Origin: Allobosea sp. AAP35
GTDB taxonomy: Bacteria > Pseudomonadota > Alphaproteobacteria > Rhizobiales > Beijerinckiaceae
Reading direction: 5' to 3'
Length of the DNA stretch: 48,435 bases
Assembly (NCBI RefSeq): GCF_001295925.1
Contig: NZ_LJHQ01000044.1
Span: forward strand, 1 to 48,435
A model generated the notes under the pieces. That model had not been told where the DNA came from and ran no database searches. It saw only the letters and a program-made list of their open reading frames with translations. The position numbers were made by a program, and so were the translations under genes. Below, piece after piece: positions 26,226 through 36,400 of this stretch (positions are counted from its first letter, which is position 1; every line of letters begins with the position of its first letter).

Positions 26226-27637
26226 GCCGCCGCGCTCCGCACCGCCCGGGCCTTGGCCCGGACGAAGGCCTCAATGGCGTTCTGGTCGTTGGGCAGCGAG
26301 GAGAACCGCTCCTGCCGCTCCATCAGATCGGCGAGATGGACCGGCAAGGCCGGCGTCTCGCCGCTGGCGAGCTTGACCGCAGCCGGGAACTTGGCCGGGT
26401 GGGCGGTGCCGAGCACGACCATCGGCGTCGCCGGATCCTTGAGCAGCCCGCCGCGCGCCGCCACCACGCCGACTGCCGTATGCGGATCAAGCAGATAGCC
26501 GGCCTCCCGCCAGGTCCGGCCGATCTCGGCCGAGGTCGCCGCCTCGTCGATGCCGACGGCGTCGAACTCGGCGCGGATCGCTGCCAGCGGCCCCTCCGCG
26601 ATCTCGAAGCGCCCTGATTGCTGCAGCGACTGCATCAGCCGGCGCACGGCGGCGCCGTCGCGGCCGTGTGCCTCGAACAGCAGCCGCTCGAAATTCGATG
26701 AGATCTGGATGTCCATCGAGGGCGAGGTCGTGGCATGCACGCCCTTCATCTCGTAGACGCCGGTGGCGAGCGTGCGCGCCAGGATGTCGTTGCTGTTGGT
26801 GCCGATCAGCAGGCGCTCGATCGGCAGCCCCATGCGCTTGGCGACATATCCGGCCAGCACATCGCCGAAATTTCCCGTCGGCACGGCAAACGACACCTTC
26901 CGGTCGGGCGCGCCCAGCGAGACGGCGGCGGTGAAATAATACACCACCTGCGCCGCGATGCGGGCCCAGTTGATCGAGTTCACGCCCGACAGGCCGATCT
27001 CGTCGCGGAAGGCATGGTGGTTGAACAACGCCTTCACCAGGTTCTGGCAATCGTCGAAGGTGCCATCGACCGCGACCGCATGGACGTTGTCGGCCTCGAC
27101 CGTCGTCATCTGCCGGCGCTGCACGTCGGAGACGCGGCCCTGCGGGTAGAGGATGAAGATGTCCACCCGCTCCAGCCCCTTGAAGGCGTCAATCGCGGCG
27201 CCGCCGGTGTCACCGGAGGTCGCGCCGACGATGGTGGCGCGCTCGCCGCGCAGCTTCAGGACATGGTCCATCAGCCGCCCGAGCAGCTGCATCGCCACAT
27301 CCTTGAAGGCGAGCGTCGGGCCGTGGAACAGCTCCAGCACGAAGAGATTGTCGCCGATCTGGTTCAGCGGGCAGACGGCCGGGTGCCGGAAGGTCGCATA
27401 GGCCTCCGCGATCATCGCAGACAGCGCCGACCCCTCGACATCGCCATCCGCCAGCGCGCCGATGACCCGCTCCGCCACCTGCGCATAGCTCTGGCCAGAA
27501 AAGCCGGCGATTTCGTCCGGCGTCAGCGCAGGCCAGCTCTCGGGCACATAAAGCCCGCCATCGCGGGCGAGCCCGGCGAGAAGCGCATCGGAGAAGGAGA
27601 GGGCGGGAGCCTCCCCGCGGGTCGAGATATGCAGCAC
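26222..27637 (-). CDS. thrC: Threonine synthase ThrC
   Basis: Pyridoxal-phosphate enzyme converting O-phosphohomoserine to threonine; completes the branch for which thrB lies at 14584. 471 residues, the long Type 2 form. The PLP lysine is K112 in GPTLAFKDVAMQLLGR; SGDTGGAAIDAF and PTGNFGDVLAGYVAKRMGLP form the phosphate cup. The start appears to be a GTG at 27635-27637 giving the typical N-terminus with ISTRGEAP. It heads the thrC-M16-RimJ unit. The 200 bases to surf1 hold a palindromic repeat. Confidence 0.96.
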   Translation of the reverse strand: MLHISTRGEAPALSFSDALLAGLARDGGLYVPESWPALTPDEIAGFSGQSYAQVAERVIGALADGDVEGSALSAMIAEAYATFRHPAVCPLNQIGDNLFVLELFHGPTLAFKDVAMQLLGRLMDHVLKLRGERATIVGATSGDTGGAAIDAFKGLERVDIFILYPQGRVSDVQRRQMTTVEADNVHAVAVDGTFDDCQNLVKALFNHHAFRDEIGLSGVNSINWARIAAQVVYYFTAAVSLGAPDRKVSFAVPTGNFGDVLAGYVAKRMGLPIERLLIGTNSNDILARTLATGVYEMKGVHATTSPSMDIQISSNFERLLFEAHGRDGAAVRRLMQSLQQSGRFEIAEGPLAAIRAEFDAVGIDEAATSAEIGRTWREAGYLLDPHTAVGVVAARGGLLKDPATPMVVLGTAHPAKFPAAVKLASGETPALPVHLADLMERQERFSSLPNDQNAIEAFVRAKARAVRSAAA

Positions 27638-27764
27638 GGCGTCTTGTCTCGGTGATCGGGGCAGGGCGTGATGGTGGGGAAGCTATAGGCCCGTGGGGCG
27701 GCGAGGGCAAAGCATTGAACACGGCTGAAGCCCATCAGTTCACGCGACGCAGGCTCAACCCACA

Positions 27765-27810
27765 CCGTCATCCCGGCCTGCGCGGCTTCGCCGCTTGGCC
27801 CGGATGACGG
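27765..27810. repeat. Dispersed palindromic repeat, short form A
   Basis: CCGTCATCCCGG (27765-27776) pairs with CCGGATGACGG (27800-27810), with an inner GCGGC-TTC-GCCGC hairpin. It shares outer arms with the copies at 20176 and 38033 but lacks their ATCCATCA core. It sits 27 bases past the surf1 stop with no T tract. Confidence 0.75.
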
Positions 27811-27837
27811 CCGAAGGGATGACCCGCTCCATCCGCC

Positions 27838-28611
27838 TCAAACCGTCTCGCCTTTCCGCCGCCCCTGCCAGGCGAAGGCCACGAACACCCCGATCAGCGT
27901 CGCCGCCAGCCCGAACCAGGTCAGCGCATAGGAGAGGTGGTTGTCGGGAATACGCGCGATCAGCTCCTTGGCGTCGACGCCGGCCGGGGGCGTCAGCCCG
28001 TCGCCCTGGCGCTCGGCCTCAAGGTAAAAGGGGGCTGCCGGCCCGATGCCCAGCGAGGCGGCGATGGCGGCCGGATCGCGCGTGTAGAACTCGCGATTGG
28101 CGGGCAGGTCGTCCGGGGTGAAGGAGCCGCGGCCTTCTGGCGCGCGCAGGAAGCCGGTGACAGTCGCAGCGCCTGAGGCCGGCTTGATCTCGCCCAGCCT
28201 TCCCTCCGGCACGAAGCCGCGATTGACCAGGATGACGCCGCCATCGTCGAGCCTAAACCCCTGGAAGATCCAGCGGCCGAAACCCGAAAGCTGGCGGGTG
28301 CCGCGCTCGCCGGCGGCGATGGTGGTGCGGACCCCGGCGAAGGAGCCGTCGATGAAGCTGCCGCTTGCGCTGACCCGCGTCAGGTCGAGTGCGGCGGGGT
28401 CGAGCCGGGGCCAGTTCGCGGTGGCCGGCATCGCGGCGGGCGCGCCGGCCGCCTGCGCGGCGAGCCGGTCGATGAAAACGCGCTTCTCGCTCATCCGCGC
28501 GATCTGCCAGGCGCCCAACGTGCACAGGATCGCGACGCCCAGAAGCGACAACAGCGCCGGCCAGAGCAGGCGCGGCCGGGTGTGCGGGGAGGGGGCGGTG
28601 ATATCGCTCAC
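27838..28611 (-). CDS. SURF1 family cytochrome oxidase assembly protein
   Basis: 257 residues, inner-membrane factor that helps insert heme a into subunit I of cytochrome aa3 oxidase. Two membrane helices bracket a periplasmic domain: residues about 14-33 (LLWPALLSLLGVAILCTLGAW) and about 228-248 (LTWFGLAATLIGVFVAFAW). Conserved stretches include GAWQIARMSEKR, VRTTIAAGERGTRQLSGFGRW and VNRGFVPEGR, and the C-terminal DNHLSYALTWF is a SURF1 hallmark. Starts with GTG overlapping the DUF983 stop (GTGA). Last gene of the aa3 oxidase cluster. Confidence 0.94.
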   Translation of the reverse strand: MSDITAPSPHTRPRLLWPALLSLLGVAILCTLGAWQIARMSEKRVFIDRLAAQAAGAPAAMPATANWPRLDPAALDLTRVSASGSFIDGSFAGVRTTIAAGERGTRQLSGFGRWIFQGFRLDDGGVILVNRGFVPEGRLGEIKPASGAATVTGFLRAPEGRGSFTPDDLPANREFYTRDPAAIAASLGIGPAAPFYLEAERQGDGLTPPAGVDAKELIARIPDNHLSYALTWFGLAATLIGVFVAFAWQGRRKGETV

Positions 28612-28982
28612 GTGTCCAGCCTGCCTTCCTGCGCCTTGTTCACAAATTGCAGCGACACCGCGAGCCCCTTCATCGGGCGCAGCAGCGCAAGGCAGACGAC
28701 CACCGCCAGCGGCAGCCAGATCGCCAGATGCAGCCAGATCGGTGGCTCATAGGCGATCTCGACATAGAGCGCCGCGCCCAGCACCGAAAATCCCGCGATC
28801 AGCATGATGAACACCGCTGGCCCATCGGCCGAATCCGCGAAGCTGAAATCGAGCCCGCAGGCCTCGCAGCGCGGCCGCACCTTGAGATAACCCTGAAACA
28901 GCTGGCCTTCGCCGCAGCGTGGGCAGCGGCCCTTCAGACCGGTCGCATAGGGCGAGGGCAGGCTGGGCTGGTCGTCGGCCAT
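28608..28982 (-). CDS. DUF983 family zinc-ribbon membrane protein
   Basis: 124 residues. Two cysteine pairs, CPRC near residue 19 and CEAC near residue 38, make a probable zinc or copper-binding ribbon; two hydrophobic helices follow (GPAVFIMLIAGFSVLGAALYV and LHLAIWLPLAVVVCLALL). DUF983 genes regularly sit between cox3 and surf1 in alphaproteobacteria, so a role in oxidase assembly is likely but unproven. The ATG at 28980-28982 is the true start: the frame stays open upstream only because it reads through a palindromic repeat (telltale VIASVAKQS). Confidence 0.92.
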   Translation of the reverse strand: MADDQPSLPSPYATGLKGRCPRCGEGQLFQGYLKVRPRCEACGLDFSFADSADGPAVFIMLIAGFSVLGAALYVEIAYEPPIWLHLAIWLPLAVVVCLALLRPMKGLAVSLQFVNKAQEGRLDT

Positions 28983-29027
28983 GGGCGGCCTCCTGAAATG
29001 CGAAAGGCGGCCGAGGCCGCCTTGGGT

Positions 29028-29112
29028 CGTCATTGCGAGAGCGGAGCGACGAAGCAATCCAGGGGGCGTGAAGCTCACGGCTCTGGATTGCTTCGCTACG
29101 CTCGCAATGACG
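29028..29112. repeat. Dispersed palindromic repeat, family B
   Basis: CGTCATTGCGAG (from 29028) and CTCGCAATGACG (29101-29112) are outer arms; GAAGCAATCCAG and CTGGATTGCTTC are inner arms. The pattern CGTCATTGCGAG...GAAGCAATCC is a widespread bacterial intergenic repeat that when translated yields ASVAKQS-like peptides. It lies between ctaE and the DUF983 gene, inside the cox operon. Confidence 0.85.
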
Positions 29113-29145
29113 CTGGTGACCGGATGCTCAGTGCGCGCCCGACGT

Positions 29146-29985
29146 TCACGCAGCCCAGACATAGATCGCGGCGAAGAGGAACAGCCAGACGACGTCGACG
29201 AAGTGCCAGTACCAGGCGGCGAATTCGAAGCCGAGATGCTGGTCCGGCTTGAAATGGCCGAGATAGGCCCGGTAGAGGCAGATCGCCAGGAAGATCGTGC
29301 CGATCACCACATGCGCGCCGTGGAAGCCGGTCGCCATGAAGAAGGTCGCGCCATAGATGTGGCCGGCGAAGGCGAAGGAGGCGTGGGAATACTCGTAGAC
29401 CTGACAGATCGTGAACAGCACGCCCAGGATCACGGTCAGCCACAACGCCTGCTTGAGCCCGGCGCGGTCGTTATGGATCAGCGCGTGATGGGCCCAGGTC
29501 ACGGTCGTGCCCGAGGTCAGCAGGATCAGCGTGTTGAGCAGCGGCAGGTGCCAGGGGTCGAAGGTCTGGATCCCGGTCGGGGGCCAGACGCCGCCGGTGA
29601 ATTCCTTGCGGGTGTAGTTGATCGCCTCGCCGGCAAACAGGCTGGCGTCGAAAAAGGCCCAGAACCAGGCAACGAAGAACATCACCTCCGAGGCGATGAA
29701 CATCAGCATGCCGTAGCGATGATGCATCTGCACGACGCGGGTGTGGTGGCCCTCATGCTCGGCCTCCCGCACCACATCCATCCACCAGGCGAGGAAGGTG
29801 TAGAGCACGCCGAGCGTGCCGATGCCGAAGACGAGCGGGCCGAGCTTCATGCCCCCCACTTCCATTGCCTTCATCCACATCACGGCGCCGGTCGCCATGA
29901 TCGTCGCGCTGGCCGAGCCGACGAGCGGCCACGGGCTCGGATCGACGAGGTGGTAATCGTGGTTCTTGGTGTTGGCCCCGGCCAT
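29146..29985 (-). CDS. ctaE: Cytochrome c oxidase subunit III
   Basis: Structural subunit III of aa3 oxidase, seven membrane helices, stabilising proton uptake into subunit I. 279 residues. Family blocks: HDYHLVDPSPWPLVGS at the N-terminus, RYGMLMFIASEVMFFVAWFWAFF (near 88-110, with the Glu of the SEVMFF motif), SGTTVTWAHHAL, FFMATGFHGAHVVIGT and C-terminal WYWHFVDVVWLFLF. Start ATG at 29983-29985 chosen from the family N-terminus; the frame is open 26 codons further into the end of ctaG. Downstream comes repeat B and then the DUF983 gene. Confidence 0.97.
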   Translation of the reverse strand: MAGANTKNHDYHLVDPSPWPLVGSASATIMATGAVMWMKAMEVGGMKLGPLVFGIGTLGVLYTFLAWWMDVVREAEHEGHHTRVVQMHHRYGMLMFIASEVMFFVAWFWAFFDASLFAGEAINYTRKEFTGGVWPPTGIQTFDPWHLPLLNTLILLTSGTTVTWAHHALIHNDRAGLKQALWLTVILGVLFTICQVYEYSHASFAFAGHIYGATFFMATGFHGAHVVIGTIFLAICLYRAYLGHFKPDQHLGFEFAAWYWHFVDVVWLFLFAAIYVWAA

Positions 29986-30037
29986 CGTGATCAGTCTCCG
30001 CGTAGGACGTTGCAGCGCCCGTGTCCGGCGCCGCTCT

Positions 30038-30688
30038 TTACAGGTTCGATTGGCCCGCGTCACCCTTGCCCGCGTTGCCGCGAGCGGGACCGGTGCCAGT
30101 CTGGACCACAGGCTGCCCCGACTTCGAGGGGAAATAGGTGTAGGACAGGGTCAGCGCCCTCAACCCGTCGAGGTCCCGCCGATCGGCGATCTCGGGGTCG
30201 ATATAAAACACCACCGGAGCCTCGAGGCTCTCGCCGGGCTGCAGCGTATGCTCCGTGAAGCAGAAGCACTGGATCTTGACGAAGAAGGCGGCGCCCTTGT
30301 CGGGTGCGATGTTGTAGCTGGCGATGCCGGTCGTGGGCCGGTCGGTGCGGTTGGTGATCTTGTAGAACACCGTCTTGGTCTCGCCGACGCGAAGCACGAT
30401 CTCCGGGCTCTCGGCCTCGAACTTCCAGCCGAGATTGGGCGCGACATTGGCATCGAAGCGCACCGACATCGTCCGGTCGAGGATCTTGGATGCCCCTGCC
30501 GTCCCGACCATAGGCGTGCCGCCAAAGCCGGTCGCGCGGCAGAACATGTCGTAGAGCGGCACGGCGGCGAAGGACAGCCCGGTCATGCCCATCACGACGC
30601 CGACGCAGATCAGCGCCGTGCGACCGAGATTTTTGGGCCTCGGCGACACTGGCGTAGCGTTGCGGGTGGGATTGGGAGACGTTTCCAT
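30038..30688 (-). CDS. ctaG: Cytochrome c oxidase assembly protein CtaG (Cox11)
   Basis: Copper chaperone that delivers Cu to the CuB site of subunit I. 216 residues: one membrane helix (about 22-45), then a periplasmic immunoglobulin-like domain. The copper-binding CFCF motif has C141 and C143 (QCFCFTEHTL), with a further Cys at 50 (YDMFCRATGF). The C-terminal tail is Gly-rich. I use the ATG at 30688, which overlaps the coxF stop as TGATG; a GTG one codon earlier is possible. Confidence 0.96.
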   Translation of the reverse strand: METSPNPTRNATPVSPRPKNLGRTALICVGVVMGMTGLSFAAVPLYDMFCRATGFGGTPMVGTAGASKILDRTMSVRFDANVAPNLGWKFEAESPEIVLRVGETKTVFYKITNRTDRPTTGIASYNIAPDKGAAFFVKIQCFCFTEHTLQPGESLEAPVVFYIDPEIADRRDLDGLRALTLSYTYFPSKSGQPVVQTGTGPARGNAGKGDAGQSNL

Positions 30689-30861
30689 CACAGCGGCCTG
30701 TTCAGGATAGCGGGGCCAGTCTTGACCAGCGTAACCACGAAAAAGAACACGACAAGCCCGGCGAGCACCAGCGCCAGCGCGACCGAACGACGCCTGCGCC
30801 GCGCCATGTCCTCGCCGGTGAAGGCGGCCGGCGCGACAGGTGGCTTGCGGGGTTCGGTCAT
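30688..30861 (-). CDS. coxF: Small CoxF-type membrane protein
   Basis: 57 residues with one membrane helix ([24 protein letters not shown]) preceded by a basic patch (MARRRRRS). In alphaproteobacteria a short ORF at this exact place, between ctaB and ctaG, is annotated as CoxF and is thought to assist aa3 oxidase assembly or cofactor use. It overlaps ctaB by four bases (ATGA) and ctaG by one, so it is translated with them. Confidence 0.85.
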   Translation of the reverse strand: MTEPRKPPVAPAAFTGEDMARRRRRSVALALVLAGLVVFFFVVTLVKTGPAILNRPL

Positions 30862-31805
30862 CCGATCACCTTCGGCAGCGCCCACATCAGGCCAAGCCCA
30901 TTCTCGACCAGCAGCACGGCAAACAGCCCGAACAGATACAGGATCGAGAAGCCGAACAGGCGGTAGCAGGCCTTGGTCGCCGCCTCGCCCTCGGTCGTCC
31001 GCCAGACTTGGATGGACAGCCAGACCATGACCAGCCCGGTCGCGACCGACACGACGAGATAGGCCAGGCCGGCGAAGCCCATCAGGGCGGGAAGCACGGC
31101 CACCGGCGCCATCGCCAGCGAGTAGGCAACGATCTGCCGGCGGGTGGAGGCCGGGCCGGCGGCATTGGGCATCATCGGGATGCCCGCGCGGCCGTAGTCG
31201 GCCGCCTTGACCAGAGCCAGCGCCCAGAAATGCGGCGGGGTCCACAGGAAGATGATCGCAAACAGCACGATCGAGTGGATGCCGAGATCGCCGGTGACGA
31301 CCGCCTCGCCGATCATCGGCGGGAAGGCGCCGGCCGCACCGCCGATGACGATGTTCTGCGGCGTCCAGCGCTTCAGCCACATCGAGTAAACGACGGCATA
31401 GAAGAAGATCGTGAAGGCGAGCATGGCCGCCGACAGGAGGTTCGCGACGAGCCCCAGCACGACCACCGATCCGATCGACAGCGTCAGCCCGAAGGCCAGC
31501 GCCTCGGAGGGCAGAACGCGGCCCGCCGGGATCGGGCGCTTGGCCGTGCGGCTCATCAACTCATCGATGTCGGCATCGTACCACATGTTGAGGCAGCCGG
31601 ACGCACCGGCCCCCACGGCGATCGCCAGCAGCGCGGCCAATGCGATCACGGGATGGACCGCCCCAGGTGCGGTGGCCATGCCGGCCATGGCCGTGATCAC
31701 CACGAGCGACATGACCCGCGGCTTGAGCAGCGCAAAGAAATCGCGGGCCTCGCCGATCGAGGTCAGCGTGGCGCCGTCGGTGCGGGTTTCGAAGGCAGCA
31801 GACAT
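30858..31805 (-). CDS. ctaB: Heme o synthase (protoheme IX farnesyltransferase) CtaB
   Basis: Integral membrane prenyltransferase that adds a farnesyl group to heme b, giving heme o for conversion to heme a. 315 residues. The Asp motif [24 protein letters not shown] lies near residues 72-95, split here as [10 protein letters not shown] and [10 protein letters not shown]; the second conserved block is [13 protein letters not shown] near 185-197. About nine membrane helices. It follows ctaD by 150 bases containing a strong hairpin. Confidence 0.97.
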   Translation of the reverse strand: MSAAFETRTDGATLTSIGEARDFFALLKPRVMSLVVITAMAGMATAPGAVHPVIALAALLAIAVGAGASGCLNMWYDADIDELMSRTAKRPIPAGRVLPSEALAFGLTLSIGSVVVLGLVANLLSAAMLAFTIFFYAVVYSMWLKRWTPQNIVIGGAAGAFPPMIGEAVVTGDLGIHSIVLFAIIFLWTPPHFWALALVKAADYGRAGIPMMPNAAGPASTRRQIVAYSLAMAPVAVLPALMGFAGLAYLVVSVATGLVMVWLSIQVWRTTEGEAATKACYRLFGFSILYLFGLFAVLLVENGLGLMWALPKVIG

Positions 31806-31919
31806 CAGCGTGTTCGTTTCGATCCTTGCAGGCGCGCGACTGGCACCTCTCGGCCTCGTGCAGCGGCTGGTGCCGCCCGTCTCCGGAACGCCCCTTGGCA
31901 GGGCGCTCGGGGGAGGGGC

Positions 31920-31945
31920 GGCGGCGGGCCGGTGGGCCCGCCGCC
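31920..31945. other. GC-rich 10-bp hairpin between ctaD and ctaB
   Basis: GGCGGCGGGC and GCCCGCCGCC flank a CGGTGG loop, 11 bases after the ctaD stop on the minus strand. No T tract follows on the minus strand. It may protect the ctaCD messenger 3' end or reduce ctaB expression; function is inferred. Confidence 0.6.
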
Positions 31946-31955
31946 AAAATCACGT

Positions 31956-33647
<1,692 letters not shown>

Positions 33648-33672
33648 TCAGCCCGCATGATGGAAAGAAGCG

Positions 33673-34557
33673 TCACTCGCCTGCGACGGCGACCTTGTCT
33701 GCCGCGCCGCCGGCACGGGCGAATTTCTGCTTCGATTCAGCCAGCCAGGCGGTGTACCGCTCTTCGCTGACGACGCGGAAGGCGATCGGCATATAGGCAT
33801 GGTTTTGCCCGCAGATGAACGAGCACTGGCCGTAGAAGATGCCTTCGCGGTCTGCCTTGAACCAGGTTTCATTCAGTCGGCCAGGAATGGCATCGATCTT
33901 GATGCCGAAGGACGGCACGGTGAACTTGTGGATGACGTCGGCTGCGGTCACCTGCACGCGGACCACCTTGCCGACCGGCACCACAGCCTCGTTGTCGACC
34001 GCCAGCAGGCGTGGAGCCTCGGCTTCGGTGATCGCCTTGGAGGCGATGGCTTCGCCACGCTGCTTCTCGTCGAGCATCAGCGAATCGAAGCCGAAAGCGC
34101 CGCCCTCCTGGGCGTATTCATAGGACCAGTACCACTGCTTGCCGGTCACCTTCATGGTGATGTCGGCCTGCGGGATTTCCAGTTGCAGCTTCAGCAGGCG
34201 GAAGGAGGGGATCGCGATCACGACCAGGATCAGCACCGGAACGATCGTCCAGGCCACCTCGAGCAATGCGTTATGCGTCGTCTTCGAAGGGGTCGGATTG
34301 GCCTTCTCGTTGAAGCGCCAGGCCACATAGAGCAGCAGCCCCAGCACGAAGATCGTGATCGCGAAGATGATCACGTTCAACCAGTCGCTAAACCACCGGA
34401 TATAGGCGGCCACCTCGGTGACGGCGCCCTGGAGATTCAGCTGCCAGGGGCTCGGCATGCCGGTCCCGGCCAAGACGCTGTCGGGAAGAAGCGTCGTCGC
34501 GGCGACGGCAATGGCCGACGCGGCCACGGTGGCGAGAGTCCTGCGCAGAAATCGCAT
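33673..34557 (-). CDS. ctaC: Cytochrome c oxidase subunit II
   Basis: Receives electrons from cytochrome c at the binuclear CuA centre. 294 residues: a signal peptide (cleavage near SVLAG, residue 30), two membrane helices (about 58-80 and 100-118) and a periplasmic cupredoxin domain. CuA ligands are H210, C245, C249, H253 and M256 (CSFICGQNHAYMP), with the aromatic patch GKQWYWSYEY at 139-148 for electron entry. First gene of the cox operon; its upstream region is a 406-base gap. Confidence 0.98.
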   Translation of the reverse strand: MRFLRRTLATVAASAIAVAATTLLPDSVLAGTGMPSPWQLNLQGAVTEVAAYIRWFSDWLNVIIFAITIFVLGLLLYVAWRFNEKANPTPSKTTHNALLEVAWTIVPVLILVVIAIPSFRLLKLQLEIPQADITMKVTGKQWYWSYEYAQEGGAFGFDSLMLDEKQRGEAIASKAITEAEAPRLLAVDNEAVVPVGKVVRVQVTAADVIHKFTVPSFGIKIDAIPGRLNETWFKADREGIFYGQCSFICGQNHAYMPIAFRVVSEERYTAWLAESKQKFARAGGAADKVAVAGE

Positions 34558-34963
34558 CGATCCGACTTAGCTCCTCATAACGCCCCGCATGGATGCCCGA
34601 CAGTTCGCGTCGTGGGGACGCTCGCCGGCGGCTTCATTCATGCACGACCCTTGCAGCCGCGAGGCCGCCTTGCTCTTCGCGATTGCGATAAATCAAAGAT
34701 CACGCTTGCGCCAGAGGGGCAATGCGAGCCGCCGACGCATCCCGTGCGGCATAATCACGCGAGATCGATCCGCATGCCGGGGCGATCGAGGTTCTTCGCC
34801 TTGACAGGGCGGAGTCTGCATGGTCCCAACGCTGATCTTATCAATGAGCAGAATGCAGGGCTTCCTTGGCACGTCCGGCATTCTGCCCGAATGCTCCTGT
34901 TCAACAGGGCGCAATTTGGTGTCGAGTCCGGCGAAGGCGCCGTGGTGTGGAGGAATCGCAACG
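34558..34963. other. Divergent intergenic region between ctaC and ialB-like gene
   Basis: No convincing gene is seen in these 406 bases. It must carry the promoters of the cox operon (minus) and of the IalB-type gene (plus). A FixK-like site lies at 34683-34696. A TTGACA occurs at 34801-34806 on the plus strand but without a clear -10 partner. Confidence 0.6.
34683..34696. promoter_or_regulatory. Candidate FixK/FNR-type site upstream of ctaC
   Basis: TTGCGATAAATCAA fits the looser FixK2 pattern TTG(A/C)-N6-(T/G)CAA but only one half matches the stricter FNR half-site. It is about 126 bases before the ctaC start. No -10 box at matching distance is evident, so this is tentative. Confidence 0.35.
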
Positions 34964-35473
34964 ATGGGTAAGATCATCGGACCTGTCTGGGCGACAGCCC
35001 TGACGCTGGCCGGGGCTGCCCTGGGCGTGAGCCCGGCGCTCGCGCAGGGCGCGGTCAAATCCACGCATGGCGACTGGCAGATGCGCTGCGAGGTTCCGCC
35101 CGGCGCCAAAACCGAGCAATGCGCGCTCGTCCAGAACGTCGCGGCCGAGGACAGGCCGAATCTGACGCTGCTGGTGATCGTGCTCAAGACAGCCGACCAG
35201 AAAAGCCGGCTGCTGCGCGTGGTCGCGCCGCTCGGCGTGCTTTTGCCATCGGGCCTCGGCCTCAAGATCGACGACAAGGACATCGGCCGCGCCGGTTTCG
35301 TGCGCTGCCTGACCACGGGCTGCGTCGCCGAGGTGGTGATGGACGACACGCTGCTCGGGCAGCTCAAAGGTGGCAAGAGCGCCACTTTCATCGTGTTTCA
35401 GACGCCGGAAGAGGGGGTGGGCGTGCCCGTCTCCCTGAACGGCTTTGGCCCCGGCGTGGAGACTTTGCCGTGA
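34964..35473 (+). CDS. Invasion-associated locus B (IalB) family protein
   Basis: 169 residues, secreted or periplasmic. Signal peptide of about 28 residues ends at SPALAQ. The mature part matches IalB: STHGDWQMRCEVPPG, CALVQNV, and paired cysteines in VRCLTTGCVAEVVMDD. IalB of Bartonella aids erythrocyte invasion, but the family is widespread in free-living alphaproteobacteria and its general role is unknown. ATG at 34964 chosen because GGAGG lies about 11 bases upstream and it gives the signal peptide; the frame is open further upstream. It overlaps the lipoprotein gene by four bases. Confidence 0.9.
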   Translation: MGKIIGPVWATALTLAGAALGVSPALAQGAVKSTHGDWQMRCEVPPGAKTEQCALVQNVAAEDRPNLTLLVIVLKTADQKSRLLRVVAPLGVLLPSGLGLKIDDKDIGRAGFVRCLTTGCVAEVVMDDTLLGQLKGGKSATFIVFQTPEEGVGVPVSLNGFGPGVETLP

Positions 35474-36081
35474 GTGATGCGCTTTTCCGTCGGCACAGCC
35501 TGCTGGCTTTGCCGCTTCTGTGTCTTGGCCTGGCCGGCTGCGGCTCGTCGGGTTCGTCGTCGGGCCAGCCGAGCGCGATGCAGACGCTCGGCAATGTCGT
35601 GATGTTCCAGTCGACGACACCGCCCCCGGCCGACCAGTTGCCGACGGATGAGGAAGACGAGCGGCTGATCTGCCCGGAAGTGATCATCGCCGATGGCGGC
35701 GCGGCCGTCCGCGCCCAGTCGGGGCCCGACAGCGGCAGCCTGCGTCATCAGATCTCGATCCTGAATGTCGCGCGCGAATGCACGCCGACCGGCAATGGCG
35801 GATTCCGGCTCAAGGTCGGGGTCGAAGGCCGCATCCTGCTCGGCCCCGCCGGCGGTCCTGGCACCTATGGCGCGACGCTGACGACGCTCGTGACCCGCGG
35901 CTCGACGCAGGTGGCCCGCCGCGCCGCCCGCGTCGGTGGCACCGTGGCCTCGGGCCAGGGCGGCACCGATTTCTCCCATGTCGAGGATGGCATCGTGGTC
36001 CCCGCGGGCCGTAGCGATGTCGAGATCATCGTCAGCCTCGGCAGCGGAGCGGCCACCCCCGCCCGCGCGCGCCGGCGCTGA
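35470..36081 (+). CDS. Putative lipoprotein
   Basis: 203 residues starting with GTG that overlaps the ialB-like stop (GTGA). The N-terminus RRHSLLALPLLCLGLAGC has a clear lipobox, LAGC, with lipidated Cys near residue 24, followed by a Ser/Gly linker (GSSGSSSG). The mature body is beta-rich, with a Cys pair likely (LICPEV and ARECTPT). A Pro/Ala/Arg tail closes the protein. I recognise no characterised family. Translational coupling to the IalB-family gene suggests they work in the same envelope process. Confidence 0.8.
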   Translation: MSDALFRRHSLLALPLLCLGLAGCGSSGSSSGQPSAMQTLGNVVMFQSTTPPPADQLPTDEEDERLICPEVIIADGGAAVRAQSGPDSGSLRHQISILNVARECTPTGNGGFRLKVGVEGRILLGPAGGPGTYGATLTTLVTRGSTQVARRAARVGGTVASGQGGTDFSHVEDGIVVPAGRSDVEIIVSLGSGAATPARARRR

Positions 36082-36195
36082 TCGACGGTCCTGACCGGGC
36101 GCCGCTGCAACAAGCCGCGGGCGTTGCCTGTTAAGAAGGCAGCGCCGCAATTGACTAAGCCGCGCCGTCTTGTATCTCTGCCTCCAGCCGCAACA

Positions 36196-36400
36196 TCCCC
36201 GCGGGAGAGACTGGGACTGGTTTTGGCCAGACCCGGCGCCGAAGGCGCAACCGCCCCGGAAACGCTCAGGCAAACGGACCGCGTGGGAACTGGCACTCTG
36301 GAAAGCGGCGGGGGAAACTCCGTCCACCGACGGGTGTAACCTGTCCGGCGCAACGTCGCTGGCTCGGGGAAATCTCTCAGGTTCCAAGACAGAGGGGGCG
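36196..36400 (+). ncRNA. Tandem glycine riboswitch
   Basis: Two consecutive glycine aptamers. The first spans about 36196-36305 (GCGGGAGAGA, then GCGCCGAAGGCGCAA and AACGCTCAGGCAAA, GGACCGCG, CTCTGGAAAGC). The second spans about 36309-36400 (GGGGAAACTCCG, CCGACGGGTGTAA, GGCGCAAC, AATCTCTCAGGTTCCAAGACAGAGGGGG). In other bacteria glycine binding turns on glycine cleavage genes. A CCGGAC/GTCCGG hairpin at 36405-36422 follows and lies just before the gcvT ribosome site, so translation control is possible. Confidence 0.95.

Noticed and set aside
34589..34804. Short plus-strand open frame of about 71 codons in the ctaC-ialB gap
   Set aside because: No ribosome site, no recognisable motif, and Arg-rich random-like composition.
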